Shown here piece after piece: positions 34,569-43,305 of a DNA stretch of 64,000 nt (the stretch's first letter is position 1; each line of letters opens with the position of its first letter). Source of the DNA: Salegentibacter sediminis (lineage in GTDB: Bacteria; Bacteroidota; Bacteroidia; Flavobacteriales; Flavobacteriaceae); assembly GCF_002078605.1 (NCBI RefSeq), contig NZ_MSJR01000005.1:1-64000 (forward strand), in the 5' to 3' direction. The notes beneath the pieces are model-generated. The model had not been told where the DNA came from. It did not search any database and saw only the letters and a list, made by a program, of their open reading frames with translations. A program made the position numbers and the translations under genes.

Positions 34569-35929
34569 TGGCTGCCACAAGTAGATATCAATTCAACTAT
34601 GTAGAGTTACTCCTTATTCATCTGGGGATGGCGCTGGCTATATATCTGTATCGTCCTGCCTCTTCACTAATCCTGCTAGGGGTTATTGTCTATTTCCTGT
34701 TTTTAACTATTACAAACGAAAACAGGAACAATGAAGCCCTGATGGGAGCGGCCTATATAGCCGGGGCTGAAGTGTTTTTCCGGCAAACCGACGGAATGTT
34801 TTTTTACGAGACGGGAAAATATATGGTGATTGTCTTCCTGGTAATAGGCATGTTCTTTAAAGGTACTTCCTCGCGTACCGTACCTTATTGGACATATCTT
34901 CTCATCCTTATTCCCGGGATTGTCGTAGCTTCTATCAACATGAGTTATGAAGCGGAAGTGAGAAAATTAATCGCATTTAATCTAAGCGGACCTGTAGCTT
35001 TGGGGGTCACGGCAATTTATTGTTATTATAAAAAGATCAGGGAAAGGGATTTTCAGACAGTGATCTCCTTTTTATTGATGCCACTGATTGCACATATGTT
35101 TTATTTATATTTCTATACTCCCAGTATGATGGATGTAGGTATTAACTTACAAGCTAACTATGCGGCCACCGGGGGCTATGGGCCTAACCAGATATCTACC
35201 GTTTTTGGCTTTGGTGCCGTTTTATTAGCTATGAGGCTTTTTACCATTAAACATAAACTTATAAATATCATAGACTTGATTTTACTGGGGATGATGGGCT
35301 ACCGTGCCCTGATCACCTTTTCCCGTGGGGGCGTATTTACCGCTATTGTTTGTATTATCGCATTTCTTGTTTTACTTTATTACAAGAAAGGAGCCCGGGA
35401 ACAAAAGCGTTTTAATTTTAAAATTCTGCTCCTTGGAGGAGCAAGCCTGATAGTATGGCTATTTTCTTTAGCCCAAACCGGGGGACTTTTAAGTAATCGC
35501 TATTCAAACCAGGATGCGGCAGGGAGATTAAAAGAGGATATCACTACCGGCAGGGCTGAACTGATAGAGACAGAATTACAGGCTTTTGTTAAGCATCCGG
35601 TAACGGGGATAGGGGTTGGAAAGGGTTATGAATACCGCCTGGAAAATCAGGATATTTCTATTGCCACCCATAACGAGATCAGCCGGATGTTATCGGAACA
35701 CGGGTTGCTGGGCTTAGTTGCAATATTTATACTTTTGTTGGTGCCGGTGATTTTCTGGACAAAGTTTAAGAACAATTATTATTTTTTGGCGTTCTTAGCT
35801 TTTTGGTTTGTTACCATAAACCACTCGGCTATGCGGATCGCCCTGCCGGCCTTTGTTTATGGTTTGGCTTTATTATATATAGTAGATGACAAAAAGGATC
35901 CTGTACATAGGAAACGACTTACGCGTTAA
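34568..35929 (+). CDS. O-antigen polymerase / ligase-like membrane protein (Wzy candidate)
   Basis: A 453-residue protein made mostly of hydrophobic spans (roughly ten to twelve), with a long polar loop at about 305-370. That loop ends with TGIGVGKGYEYR and ATHNEISRMLSEHGLLGL; the HNE...EHGLLG arrangement is the signature of the Wzy_C / O-antigen ligase group. It would polymerise or ligate the lipid-linked glycan in the inner membrane, facing the periplasm. The start ATG shares its first base with the preceding stop. Wzy and WaaL types cannot be told apart here. Confidence 0.83.
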   Translation: MAATSRYQFNYVELLLIHLGMALAIYLYRPASSLILLGVIVYFLFLTITNENRNNEALMGAAYIAGAEVFFRQTDGMFFYETGKYMVIVFLVIGMFFKGTSSRTVPYWTYLLILIPGIVVASINMSYEAEVRKLIAFNLSGPVALGVTAIYCYYKKIRERDFQTVISFLLMPLIAHMFYLYFYTPSMMDVGINLQANYAATGGYGPNQISTVFGFGAVLLAMRLFTIKHKLINIIDLILLGMMGYRALITFSRGGVFTAIVCIIAFLVLLYYKKGAREQKRFNFKILLLGGASLIVWLFSLAQTGGLLSNRYSNQDAAGRLKEDITTGRAELIETELQAFVKHPVTGIGVGKGYEYRLENQDISIATHNEISRMLSEHGLLGLVAIFILLLVPVIFWTKFKNNYYFLAFLAFWFVTINHSAMRIALPAFVYGLALLYIVDDKKDPVHRKRLTR

Positions 35930-36899
35930 CAGCTTTACGGCAACTTATATCTCTTTCTTCAGCAAGGTGCTGCGAAGGGAGGGCTACAAAGTAAAAACCG
36001 CCTCCACCCGCAATAACAAGGCTTTTAGACTGCTGGAGATGCTGGGCCTGATCATCCGCTATCATAAAAAAACCGATGTGGTGCTCATCGACACTTATGG
36101 GGCTATGAATTTCTATTATGCCTACCTGGTGGCCAAAACCTGCCAGGCCTATAAGCTGGATTATATCCCTATCCTTCACGGGGGAAACCTCCCCGAACGC
36201 TTAAGGGGCTCCCGGTCTTTTAGCCGAAGCCTCTTCGGAAAGGCCAAAATCAACATTGCGCCATCTCATTTTCTCTATGATATATTTAAGGCGGAAGGCT
36301 TTGAGAATATCAGGATTATCCCTAATGCCGTACAGCTGAAGAACTATCCTTTTAAGGAGCGTCGGGAATTCGGACCGAAGCTCTTGTGGGTACGTAGATT
36401 TCAGAAGCGCTATAACCCCATGATGGCTTTGCAGGTACTGTTGCTGCTTCAGAAAAAACATCCCGATGCCGAAATGTGCATGGTAGGTCCTGATAAGGAT
36501 GGGAGCATGAAAACCTGTAAAAACTTTGCCCGGAAACATAATTTAAAAGTAAAATTCCCGGGGAAACTTCCTAAAAAGAAATGGGCAAAATTATCGAGGG
36601 ATTATGACTTCTTTATCAATACCACAACTGTAGATAATACCCCTATCAGCGTGATCGAGGCGATGAGCCTTGGCCTTGGAATAGTCTCCACCGATGTTGG
36701 GGGAATGCCTGTGTTGGTGAAGGACGGGGGAGACGGAGTATTGGTTCCTGAAAACGATGCCACGGCAATGGCTGTGGCCCTGGAGGAACTAATTGCTGAT
36801 CAGGATAGAACAGCAATTATGTGCCATAAAGCCCGGGAGAAAGTAGAAGCTTTCGACTGGGAGATTGTTAAGCAGGAATGGAATAAGGTTTTGGGGTGA
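35886..36899 (+). CDS. Family 4 glycosyltransferase, tandem paralogue 1
   Basis: A 337-residue GT4 beginning MTKRILYIGNDLRVNSFTA. It has YIPILHGGNLPERL, INIAPSHFLYDIF, LLWVRRFQKRYNPMMALQVL, and the donor-site NTTTVDNTPISVIEAMSLGL near 243-262. Its ATG lies 44 bp inside the end of the polymerase gene, an unusually long overlap but the only plausible start. Closely similar to the next gene, so the pair arose by duplication or paired acquisition. Confidence 0.9.
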   Translation: MTKRILYIGNDLRVNSFTATYISFFSKVLRREGYKVKTASTRNNKAFRLLEMLGLIIRYHKKTDVVLIDTYGAMNFYYAYLVAKTCQAYKLDYIPILHGGNLPERLRGSRSFSRSLFGKAKINIAPSHFLYDIFKAEGFENIRIIPNAVQLKNYPFKERREFGPKLLWVRRFQKRYNPMMALQVLLLLQKKHPDAEMCMVGPDKDGSMKTCKNFARKHNLKVKFPGKLPKKKWAKLSRDYDFFINTTTVDNTPISVIEAMSLGLGIVSTDVGGMPVLVKDGGDGVLVPENDATAMAVALEELIADQDRTAIMCHKAREKVEAFDWEIVKQEWNKVLG

Positions 36900-37022
36900 G
36901 CTTAGTCTTTAGTTTTGTTTGTGGTTTGGTGTTTATTGCTTGGAGTCAGTTGTGGGTTATGAGTTTTCAGTTCTCAGTTTTTTATATTTTGAACCTTGAA
37001 TATTAAATCTTGAACCTTAAAA

Positions 37023-38039
37023 ATGAAAAACCTGCTGTACATAGGCAATGAACTTAAGGCCCGGGGAGGAGCCCCAACCTCCATAGATGTTCTTGCCCCT
37101 CTTTTGAGAGCAGAAGGTTTACAAATCCAAACGGCCTCTTCGAAGAAAAATCAACTGCTCCGGCTTAGCGATATGCTGATCACTCTTATTAAAAACTCTC
37201 ACTGGGCTGATGCAGTGCTGATCGACACCTACAGTACCCGCAATTACTGGTATACAGTAATAATTTCACAGCTCTGCAGGATTTTAAATCTGGATTATAT
37301 ACTGATTCTTCACGGGGGAGGTCTACAGAAGAGGCTAAAAAAGAATCCAAAGCTTTCCAGGGTTTTATTTAGTCATTCCAAACTGAATATAGCTCCTTCT
37401 CATTACCTGTATGAAACTTTTCAAAATGCCGGATTCAAAAACCTGATATATATTCCTAACAGTGTTTTTCTAAAAGAATATCACTATCTGCCGCGAAAAG
37501 TATTGAAGCCTAAACTGCTATGGGTCCGCGCTTTTGCTGAGATCTATAATCCCCATTTTGCTCTTCAGGTTTTAAGGGAACTTTTAAATGAATATCCCGA
37601 AGCCGAGCTTTGTATGATTGGCCCCGCAAAAGACCAATCCTACCAGCATTGCCTTGAATATGCTCAAAAGTATAAGTTGCCGGTCAGCTTTCCCGGAAGG
37701 CTGAGCAAAGCTGAATGGATAGAACTTTCAAAAAAATATGACATTTTTCTCAACACCACCAATATAGACAACACCCCAGTGAGCGTGATTGAGGCCATGG
37801 CCCTGGGACTACCTGTGGTCTCTACCAATGTGGGAGGCCTGCCTTATCTCCTTGAGGAGGGGGAAACCGGTTTGCTGGTGCCGCCCGGGGATTTTTTGGC
37901 TATGCTAAACGCCATCAAAAACCTTCTTGACTCACCGGAATTAGCAGAGAAGCTAAGTCAAACAGCCCGTGAGCAGGTAGAAAAGTTTGATTGGGAAGTG
38001 GTTAAAAGTAATTGGATTGAAATGTTCGAGCAGTTGTGA
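37023..38039 (+). CDS. Family 4 glycosyltransferase, tandem paralogue 2
   Basis: A 338-residue GT4 that matches the preceding one along its length (NLLYIGNELKARGGAPTS, YILILHGGGLQKRL, LNIAPSHYLYETF, NTTNIDNTPVSVIEAM). Unlike its neighbour it keeps a Gly-rich ARGGAPTS loop near the N-terminus, where paralogue 1 has VNSFTATY. The 123-bp spacer between the genes carries simple 'ttgaacctt' words. The two may add successive, similar sugars. Confidence 0.9.
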   Translation: MKNLLYIGNELKARGGAPTSIDVLAPLLRAEGLQIQTASSKKNQLLRLSDMLITLIKNSHWADAVLIDTYSTRNYWYTVIISQLCRILNLDYILILHGGGLQKRLKKNPKLSRVLFSHSKLNIAPSHYLYETFQNAGFKNLIYIPNSVFLKEYHYLPRKVLKPKLLWVRAFAEIYNPHFALQVLRELLNEYPEAELCMIGPAKDQSYQHCLEYAQKYKLPVSFPGRLSKAEWIELSKKYDIFLNTTNIDNTPVSVIEAMALGLPVVSTNVGGLPYLLEEGETGLLVPPGDFLAMLNAIKNLLDSPELAEKLSQTAREQVEKFDWEVVKSNWIEMFEQL

Positions 38040-38952
38040 GATCCCGGGTCTGGATTTGATTTGTTTATGAGTTGCTGTTTGTAGTTTGCTTGCTGTAGTG
38101 TACTGAATAGGCTTGAGCATTTTGAAGTGTAAAGTGTATAGTGAAACTGGAAACAAATAAAAAAGTATCCCCGTAATGAGATGCTGAATCAAGTTCAGCA
38201 TGACGGTACAATTATCGTGGTGGATTATAAGGTACGTCCTCCGCTAAATTCTTTCCGGTCTCTATGTGAACCCTTTTCTTGTAATAACACGGATTGTTTT
38301 TCACGTATATTTTGTTAAACTAACTGAATGGATGTCTCGTTCTAAGCGTCATTCCGGGCCTGACCCGGAATCTCATTATTTTTGGTATGTTCATTATACT
38401 TTTAAAGTTCACTCGAATGAGATGCTGAATCAAGTTCAGCATGACGGTACAATAATCATGGTGGATTATAAGGTGAAATCTCTTTACGTCCTCCGCTAAG
38501 CTCTTTCCGGTTTCTATGTAACCCCTTTTCATGTAATAACACGGATTGTTTTTCACGTATATTTTGTTAAACTAACTGAATGGATGTCTCGTTCGAAGCG
38601 TCATTCCGGGCCTGACCCGGAATCTCATTATGTTGGTAAGGTCTTGAGATTTTTAAAGCTCACTCGAGTGAGATGCTGAATCAAGTTCAGCATGACGTGA
38701 CGCAAAAAAACCAACAATAACTTCACAATTTCACTTCATTACAAGATCACCAACTAATCAATCACCGATTCCCATTCCAAAAAAAATCTACTGGCTACCG
38801 GCTACCAACTGGGCCTTTACACCACTTTAACCCGAAATTCTACAATAAAATCAAGGCTCTTTAAATGAAATCGGGAAACTTCGAACTCAAGCCCAAACAA
38901 AAGCTACAAAACTCAAAAAAATTATATCTTAGCTCCCTAACCAAGCTAGAAT
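38040..38952. other. Repeat-rich intergenic region before the initiating transferase
   Basis: About 0.9 kb without a gene. It holds the type C tandem array (38178-38696) and then low-complexity sequence with 'ctaccggctacc' and 'accaactaatcaatcaccg' words up to the sugar transferase. No terminator with a T-run was seen after the upstream gene. Confidence 0.75.
38178..38696. repeat. Type C tandem array, period about 241-251 bp
   Basis: The palindrome GATGCTGAATCAAGTTCAGC, within a 27-bp conserved word, starts at 38178, 38419 and 38670. Alternating with it is a second palindromic word, CATTCCGGGCCTGACCCGGA, at about 38346 and 38598. The long spacer between them (with 'cacggattgtttttcacg') is also repeated nearly exactly. 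So there are two full units plus the start of a third. Confidence 0.85.
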
Positions 38953-40350
38953 ATGTCGGGAAAACGTCCGTTGTTTCATTTTGAAATTTCCGAGCGAAAG
39001 GTTCTGCTTCGGCTGTTCGACAACCTTTGTGTTTTGCTGAGCCTCAGTTTGGTAGGAATCATCTTTAATTTTGATTATTTCCACATCACCTCCGAGACCT
39101 GGGCCTGGACCCTGGTCTTTATGCTTTATTTCAATATTTTCAATACGGTTTTTGAACTCTACGATCTTCGGAAAGCGAGTCAATGGGATGCCAGTCTGCA
39201 GAATGTCCTGCTTAGCTCTGCCCTAACCGTGCTGTTTTTTATGCTCACTCCCTATTTTACACCTGTGTTGCCTGATAACCGACTTCAAATACTCTTTTTC
39301 TTTCTGGCTATTGCCTTGCCTATGCTTTTGTGGCGGTTTCTTTATATCAATCTAATCTCGACTCCCAGGTTCTACAAACGGGTGCTGGTGGTGGGAGATT
39401 CCTTTGATATTCGGCTAATTGCCGATTCTCTTCAAAAATCTGATCCCAATTATATGGTGGTGGGTTTTGTGAATACCGATCATAAAGGTAACCATTACCT
39501 GGATGAAAGCGACTTGTTGAGGTTTGAGGTGGAAAATCTTAAGGATACCATCAGGGCACATCATATCAACGAAATCGTGGTGGCCAGCGGATATCAGAAA
39601 GGTTTGATGCTTAGCCTTTATACCCAATTAAATGAACTGCTGAAAACCGGTTTTCCTATCCGAGATTATATACAGGTTTATGAAGAAGTGACCCGCCGCA
39701 TCCCTGTGGATAATGTAGATAAGCATTTTTACCGGTATTTTCCCTTTAGCCGGAGCAATCAGAACAAGTTCTATATACTGGCGTTTCGCACTTTTGATAT
39801 TGTGGTTTCCTTAACCGGACTACTCTTCGGAATACTTATCCTTCCCATTATTGTGATTGGGAATCTCCTGGCTAACCGGGGTTCCCTGTTTTACCGGCAA
39901 AAACGGGTGGGACGAAATGGAAAAATTTTTCGTATTCTAAAGTTGCGCACGATGACTAAAAATGCCGAACCCCATGGCCCCAGGTATGCTGAAAAGAATG
40001 ATGGCCGGGTTACTCGCTTTGGTAAGTTTTTGCGGCGTTCCCGCATCGATGAAATTCCACAATTTTATAATGTGCTAAAAGGAGAGATGAGCCTTATCGG
40101 GCCCCGACCCGAAAGACCTGTGTTTGTAAAGGAACTTTCTGAAAGCATTCCCTTTTACGACACCCGTCACGTCATTAAACCCGGGCTCACCGGCTGGGCA
40201 CAGGTAATGGCAGATTATGGTACCTGCCACACCGATAGCCTTCTAAAACTTCAATACGACCTGTATTACATCAAGCATCGAGGCATCTTTCTCGATATTA
40301 ATATCCTTCTCAAAACACTTAGTACGGTTATTTTCTTTAGGGGACAATAA
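38953..40350 (+). CDS. Undecaprenyl-phosphate sugar phosphotransferase (initiating transferase)
   Basis: A polyprenyl-phosphate hexose-1-phosphate transferase of 465 residues: four N-terminal membrane spans (about 18-130), a Rossmann-like CoA_binding_3 domain (KRVLVVGDSFDIRLIADSL near 142-160), a fifth span (about 280-305), and the catalytic bacterial transferase domain with FRILKLRTM, the SRIDEIPQFYNVLKGEMSLI active-site region and GLTGWAQV. It moves sugar-1-P from UDP-sugar to undecaprenyl phosphate and begins the glycan repeat unit (WcaJ/WbaP type). It is the last gene of the glycan locus. Confidence 0.93.
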   Translation: MSGKRPLFHFEISERKVLLRLFDNLCVLLSLSLVGIIFNFDYFHITSETWAWTLVFMLYFNIFNTVFELYDLRKASQWDASLQNVLLSSALTVLFFMLTPYFTPVLPDNRLQILFFFLAIALPMLLWRFLYINLISTPRFYKRVLVVGDSFDIRLIADSLQKSDPNYMVVGFVNTDHKGNHYLDESDLLRFEVENLKDTIRAHHINEIVVASGYQKGLMLSLYTQLNELLKTGFPIRDYIQVYEEVTRRIPVDNVDKHFYRYFPFSRSNQNKFYILAFRTFDIVVSLTGLLFGILILPIIVIGNLLANRGSLFYRQKRVGRNGKIFRILKLRTMTKNAEPHGPRYAEKNDGRVTRFGKFLRRSRIDEIPQFYNVLKGEMSLIGPRPERPVFVKELSESIPFYDTRHVIKPGLTGWAQVMADYGTCHTDSLLKLQYDLYYIKHRGIFLDINILLKTLSTVIFFRGQ

Positions 40351-40518
40351 GTTGTTTGTTATCACCCGTTGAATAAATCCCGACAGCTTTCGGGTGTATC
40401 GAGAAGTTTTGCCGGGTTCACATTCTCATCAGTTCCCGTATTATCTGGGTTTCCATACCTCATACTAGCAAAACTGTTTAACCAAAAGTTAAATAAATCA
40501 ACACAAGTTAACTAAAAA

Positions 40519-40554
40519 TGCATTTCATCGAAAAAAAGTGTTTTTTATCGATGA
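40519..40554 (+). promoter_or_regulatory. Shared upstream motif with a strong dyad, first DUF4402 gene
   Basis: TGCATTTCATCGA (40519-40531) is followed, 15 bases on, by ATCGA (40547-40551). Within it CATCGA (40526-40531) and TCGATG (40548-40553) form a dyad with an A6/T6 stem and a GTG loop. TATCTTTA at 40572-40579 may be the -7 element. The same words recur before the second DUF4402 gene (41201-41234), so a common regulator or RNA structure is likely. Confidence 0.5.
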
Positions 40555-40615
40555 TTTGAGATAAATATTTCTATCTTTAAGTTTATGATTTTACTATCTG
40601 GTTTGATTCGCACTA

Positions 40616-41122
40616 ATGAAAAAGAACTATCTCCATATTTTAATTCTATTTCTCTGCATTCTGGCAGGGGGGAAAGTTTGTGCCCAGGCCTCAGCCACTG
40701 CTAATTTCAAGGCTTCCGCGACAATTATTGAACCTATAGGAATCACTACTACTTCAGATATGAATTTCGCCAATATCGATGCCCGAAACGGGGGCACGGT
40801 GATCTTAAAACCTGATAATACCAGGACCGCCACCGGCGGCCTGGAACTTAAGGAGGGGGCAAATGTTTCTGCAGCCACATTTATTGTAACCGGGCAACAG
40901 GGTTACTCTTTTGATATTAGTTTGCCACAGGGCAGTTATGAACTGCGCAACGGAGCAGAAGCCATGGCCTTACAGGATTTCACCTTTGTACAGGAGCAAA
41001 ACAGCTTAGGCGAAGGTAAGTCAACCTTAAGGGTTGGAGCCAGTCTTTACGTAAATCCCAACCAGCAACCCGGAGTGTATAACTCGGTTGCCGATCTCCA
41101 GGTGACGGTGAATTATAATTAG
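40616..41122 (+). CDS. DUF4402 secreted protein, putative fimbrial subunit 1
   Basis: A 168-residue protein with a signal peptide (cut after about VCAQA) and then a DUF4402 beta-sandwich: ASATIIEPIGITTTSDMNFA, an FIVTGQQGYSFDISLPQG middle, and LRVGASLYVNP near 139-149. The C-terminus LQVTVNYN alternates hydrophobic residues and has Tyr in the penultimate position, as in chaperone-usher pilins. The N-terminal strand ATANFKASATIIEPI is a candidate donor strand. A chaperone and an usher are encoded downstream. Subunit status is inferred. Confidence 0.8.
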   Translation: MKKNYLHILILFLCILAGGKVCAQASATANFKASATIIEPIGITTTSDMNFANIDARNGGTVILKPDNTRTATGGLELKEGANVSAATFIVTGQQGYSFDISLPQGSYELRNGAEAMALQDFTFVQEQNSLGEGKSTLRVGASLYVNPNQQPGVYNSVADLQVTVNYN

Positions 41123-41200
41123 TCTTTCCTTATTTCTTTTAAAAATTCCTTAACAAAAATCACGAAAACCTTATAGTTTTTAGAGATTTTTGGCTGAAAG

Positions 41201-41272
41201 TGCATTTCAACGAGTATTTTATCTCCCTTATCGAATAATTTAGATTCCTATAGGGGATTTCCCCCATCTTTG
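41201..41272 (+). promoter_or_regulatory. Shared upstream motif, second DUF4402 gene
   Basis: TGCATTTCAACGA (41201-41213), then 16 bases, then ATCGA (41230-41234), as before the first subunit gene. CATCTTTG (41265-41272) resembles the -7 consensus. The distance from ATCGA to the ATCTTT word is 36 here and 26 in the first copy, a difference of about one helical turn. GGGGATTTCCCC near 41254-41265 forms a short hairpin. Confidence 0.5.
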
Positions 41273-41318
41273 CACCGTTAAATCATTTGAACCCAAATCA
41301 AATACAAAATATACTACC

Positions 41319-41819
41319 ATGAAAAAAATTACTTTTATCCTACTTGCCCTTATTACCGGAACTGCTTTTGCTCAGAATGCAGCTGAGGCTTCTGGTACTG
41401 CTGATGTTTTTGCTGAAATTGTTACACCTATAGAGATTACCGATGGATCTGATTTGAATTTTGGTAGCATTGTTGCAGCAGAGGGAGGGGCAGTGAGAGT
41501 GAATACTGAAGGTGCTAGAAGTTTTTCAAATACTAATATGGAAGTGGTATCTGCTAATGCAATAACTGCAGCTTCCTTTAGTGTTACAGCTGCAGATCAG
41601 TATTCATATAGTATTTCAATTCCTTCCATCGTATTAACTGGTGCAGGAAATGATATGCCAGTTAGTTTTACTCATGATTTAGAAGGAGAAACCGATGGAA
41701 CTGCAACTGGTTCTGGACTGCCTCAAACCTTAAAGGTTGGTGGCCTTCTTACTGTTGCATCTGGACAAACAGCCGATACCTACGAGGGTACAGTTACAGT
41801 AACTGTGGCCTATGAATAA
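41319..41819 (+). CDS. DUF4402 secreted protein, putative major fimbrial subunit 2
   Basis: A 166-residue protein: signal peptide ending TAFAQN, then ASGTADVFAEIVTPIEITDG, FSVTAADQYSYSISIPS, LKVGGLLTVASGQ, and the C-terminal strand GTVTVTVAYE with penultimate Tyr. It has its own putative promoter and a strong terminator just after it, so it can be made as a separate abundant transcript. That is how major pilins are often organised, and makes it the best candidate for the shaft subunit (inference). Confidence 0.8.
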   Translation: MKKITFILLALITGTAFAQNAAEASGTADVFAEIVTPIEITDGSDLNFGSIVAAEGGAVRVNTEGARSFSNTNMEVVSANAITAASFSVTAADQYSYSISIPSIVLTGAGNDMPVSFTHDLEGETDGTATGSGLPQTLKVGGLLTVASGQTADTYEGTVTVTVAYE

Positions 41820-41840
41820 GAACTTTGTTTAATATACCAA

Positions 41841-41868
41841 AACGCCGCCCCCTGTGGCGGCGTTTTTT
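41841..41868 (+). terminator. Rho-independent terminator after DUF4402 gene 2
   Basis: Nine-base GC-rich stem AACGCCGCC (41841-41849) / GGCGGCGTT (41856-41864) with a short loop, ending in TTTTTT (41863-41868). It is the clearest terminator in the window. It lies 40 bases before the third subunit gene, so transcription of the rest of the operon depends on read-through or another promoter. Confidence 0.9.
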
Positions 41869-41907
41869 GCTTATAAGCACTAACTACTAACCAACCAAAA
41901 AATAAAA

Positions 41908-42402
41908 TTGAAAAAACTACTTTTCCTTTTTATTGCTCTTTCAGCCCAGCAGATTTGCATGGCCCAGGCTTCGGCCTCGGCGACGGTAGAGAGCAGGGCT
42001 ACGGTGATTGATCCTATTCAGATAGATAAAACAGTTGACCTGGATTTTGGGAATATCATCTCTGCCTATAACCCGGGTAGCGTAATCCTTTCGCCCGATG
42101 GCTCACGGGTAGCCTTTGGAGTGGAAATCTCGAATTCTATTCCCGGAAATGTTGCTCCTGCTGAAGCGGTGGTAACCCACGGAAACAATAATTACGCGAT
42201 CTCGCTTCCGCAGTCATTCAGCTTGTATCACCAGGAAAATCCTAACCAGATGCTGGTGATCGACCAGTTTACCGTGGAATCTCTAGCGGGAGATACCAGC
42301 GATATTTTAAAAATAGGTGCCACTCTAAACCTGGAAGCCAATCAACCAGCCGGGTTTTATACAAATGATTCCGGCTTCAATGTGACGGTTTCTTATAATT
42401 AG
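41908..42402 (+). CDS. DUF4402 secreted protein, putative fimbrial subunit 3
   Basis: A 164-residue protein starting at TTG (41908): signal peptide to about CMAQA, then SASATVESRATVIDPIQIDK, a LDFGNIISAYNPGSVILSPD stretch, AVVTHGNNNYAISLPQS, and LKIGATLNLEANQPAG. The end reads FNVTVSYN, again with penultimate Tyr. It follows the terminator closely. It is most like subunit 1 in length and ending. A minor or adaptor subunit is possible. Confidence 0.78.
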   Translation: MKKLLFLFIALSAQQICMAQASASATVESRATVIDPIQIDKTVDLDFGNIISAYNPGSVILSPDGSRVAFGVEISNSIPGNVAPAEAVVTHGNNNYAISLPQSFSLYHQENPNQMLVIDQFTVESLAGDTSDILKIGATLNLEANQPAGFYTNDSGFNVTVSYN

Positions 42403-42441
42403 AATATTAGGATTTCATTAACATATTTAGCTTAAATTCAG

Positions 42442-42449
42442 TAGCTTTG
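42442..42449 (+). promoter_or_regulatory. -7 promoter element TAGCTTTG
   Basis: Exact match to TAnnTTTG, 34 bases before the chaperone gene, without an evident -33 TTTG. It could drive the chaperone, T9SS protein, subunit 4 and usher as one transcript independently of the subunit genes upstream. Confidence 0.4.
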
Positions 42450-42483
42450 CTCTATAAATGCAAACCTAAATCCTGCCCCGGAT

Positions 42484-43305
42484 ATGATAAGAAAACTACT
42501 TAGCCCCCTACTTCTAATATTCATCTTTATATTTTCAGGACTTGCCTCCTACGCGCAGGGCGATCTTATGATCATGCCTAAACGCCTTGTCTTTGACGGC
42601 TCACAGCGTTCGCAGGAGATCAATCTGGCTAACACCGGTAGCGATACCGCGGTTTATGCGATTTCCTTTGTGAACTATAAGATGACTCAGGACGGGAATT
42701 TCGAACAGGTGGAAGAAGCAGAGGAAGGTCAGCGTTTTGCGACCGACTTCCTGAGATATTTTCCACGGCGTGTAAGTCTGGGACCTAATGAAGCACAAAC
42801 CATACGTGTACAATTAACCAGAACCGGAAACCTGGAACAGGGCGAATATCGCTCACATATGTATTTCAGGGCTGTGGAAGAGCAAACCGCTTTAGGAGAA
42901 GAAACAGCTGAGGAAAGCGAAGGTATCTCCATCAATATCAAAACCGTTTTCGGGATCAGTATTCCCATTATTATTCGCAACGGAGAAAATACCACTCAAA
43001 TCAAGCTGGATAACTTAAAACTGGACACCGAGGCCGAAACCCCAAAACTTTCGCTGCAGATCAAACGCTCCGGGAATATGTCGGTTTACGGCAATCTAAA
43101 AGCCGAACATGTAGCTGCAGATGGCACTACTACGGAGGTAGGGCTGGTAAAAGGGATTTCAGTCTATACTCCAAATTCTGTTCGCGACTTTTCTTTTCAG
43201 TTACGAAATGCTGAAGGGGTTGATCTAAATAATGGTAAGCTTCGAATAAGTTATTCAGAAGAAAAAGGAGAAACCTTAGCTACTAAAGAAATTTATCTAA
43301 ACTAA
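42484..43305 (+). CDS. PapD-like periplasmic fimbrial chaperone
   Basis: A 273-residue protein with a signal peptide (to about SYAQG) and a PapD-like immunoglobulin fold: LMIMPKRLVFDGSQRSQEIN, then YFPRRVSLGPNEAQTIRVQL near 97-116, with the following EYRSHMYFRA typical of pilus-assembly chaperones. It is longer than FimC-type chaperones and looks closer to the alternative (CS1-like) class. It should hold DUF4402 subunits in the periplasm. Its stop codon directly abuts the start of the next gene. Confidence 0.82.
   Translation: MIRKLLSPLLLIFIFIFSGLASYAQGDLMIMPKRLVFDGSQRSQEINLANTGSDTAVYAISFVNYKMTQDGNFEQVEEAEEGQRFATDFLRYFPRRVSLGPNEAQTIRVQLTRTGNLEQGEYRSHMYFRAVEEQTALGEETAEESEGISINIKTVFGISIPIIIRNGENTTQIKLDNLKLDTEAETPKLSLQIKRSGNMSVYGNLKAEHVAADGTTTEVGLVKGISVYTPNSVRDFSFQLRNAEGVDLNNGKLRISYSEEKGETLATKEIYLN

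Noticed and set aside
38178-38696. Possible CRISPR array (27-bp repeats)
   Set aside because: Only three copies, spaced 241-251 bp with the spacers themselves repeated, and no cas genes. It is a tandem duplication of palindromic intergenic DNA.
40526-40553. The A6/T6 dyad as a terminator of the initiating transferase gene
   Set aside because: It has a T-run only inside its stem, lies 175 bp past the stop, and shares words with the second subunit promoter region, so a regulatory reading fits better. Not excluded.
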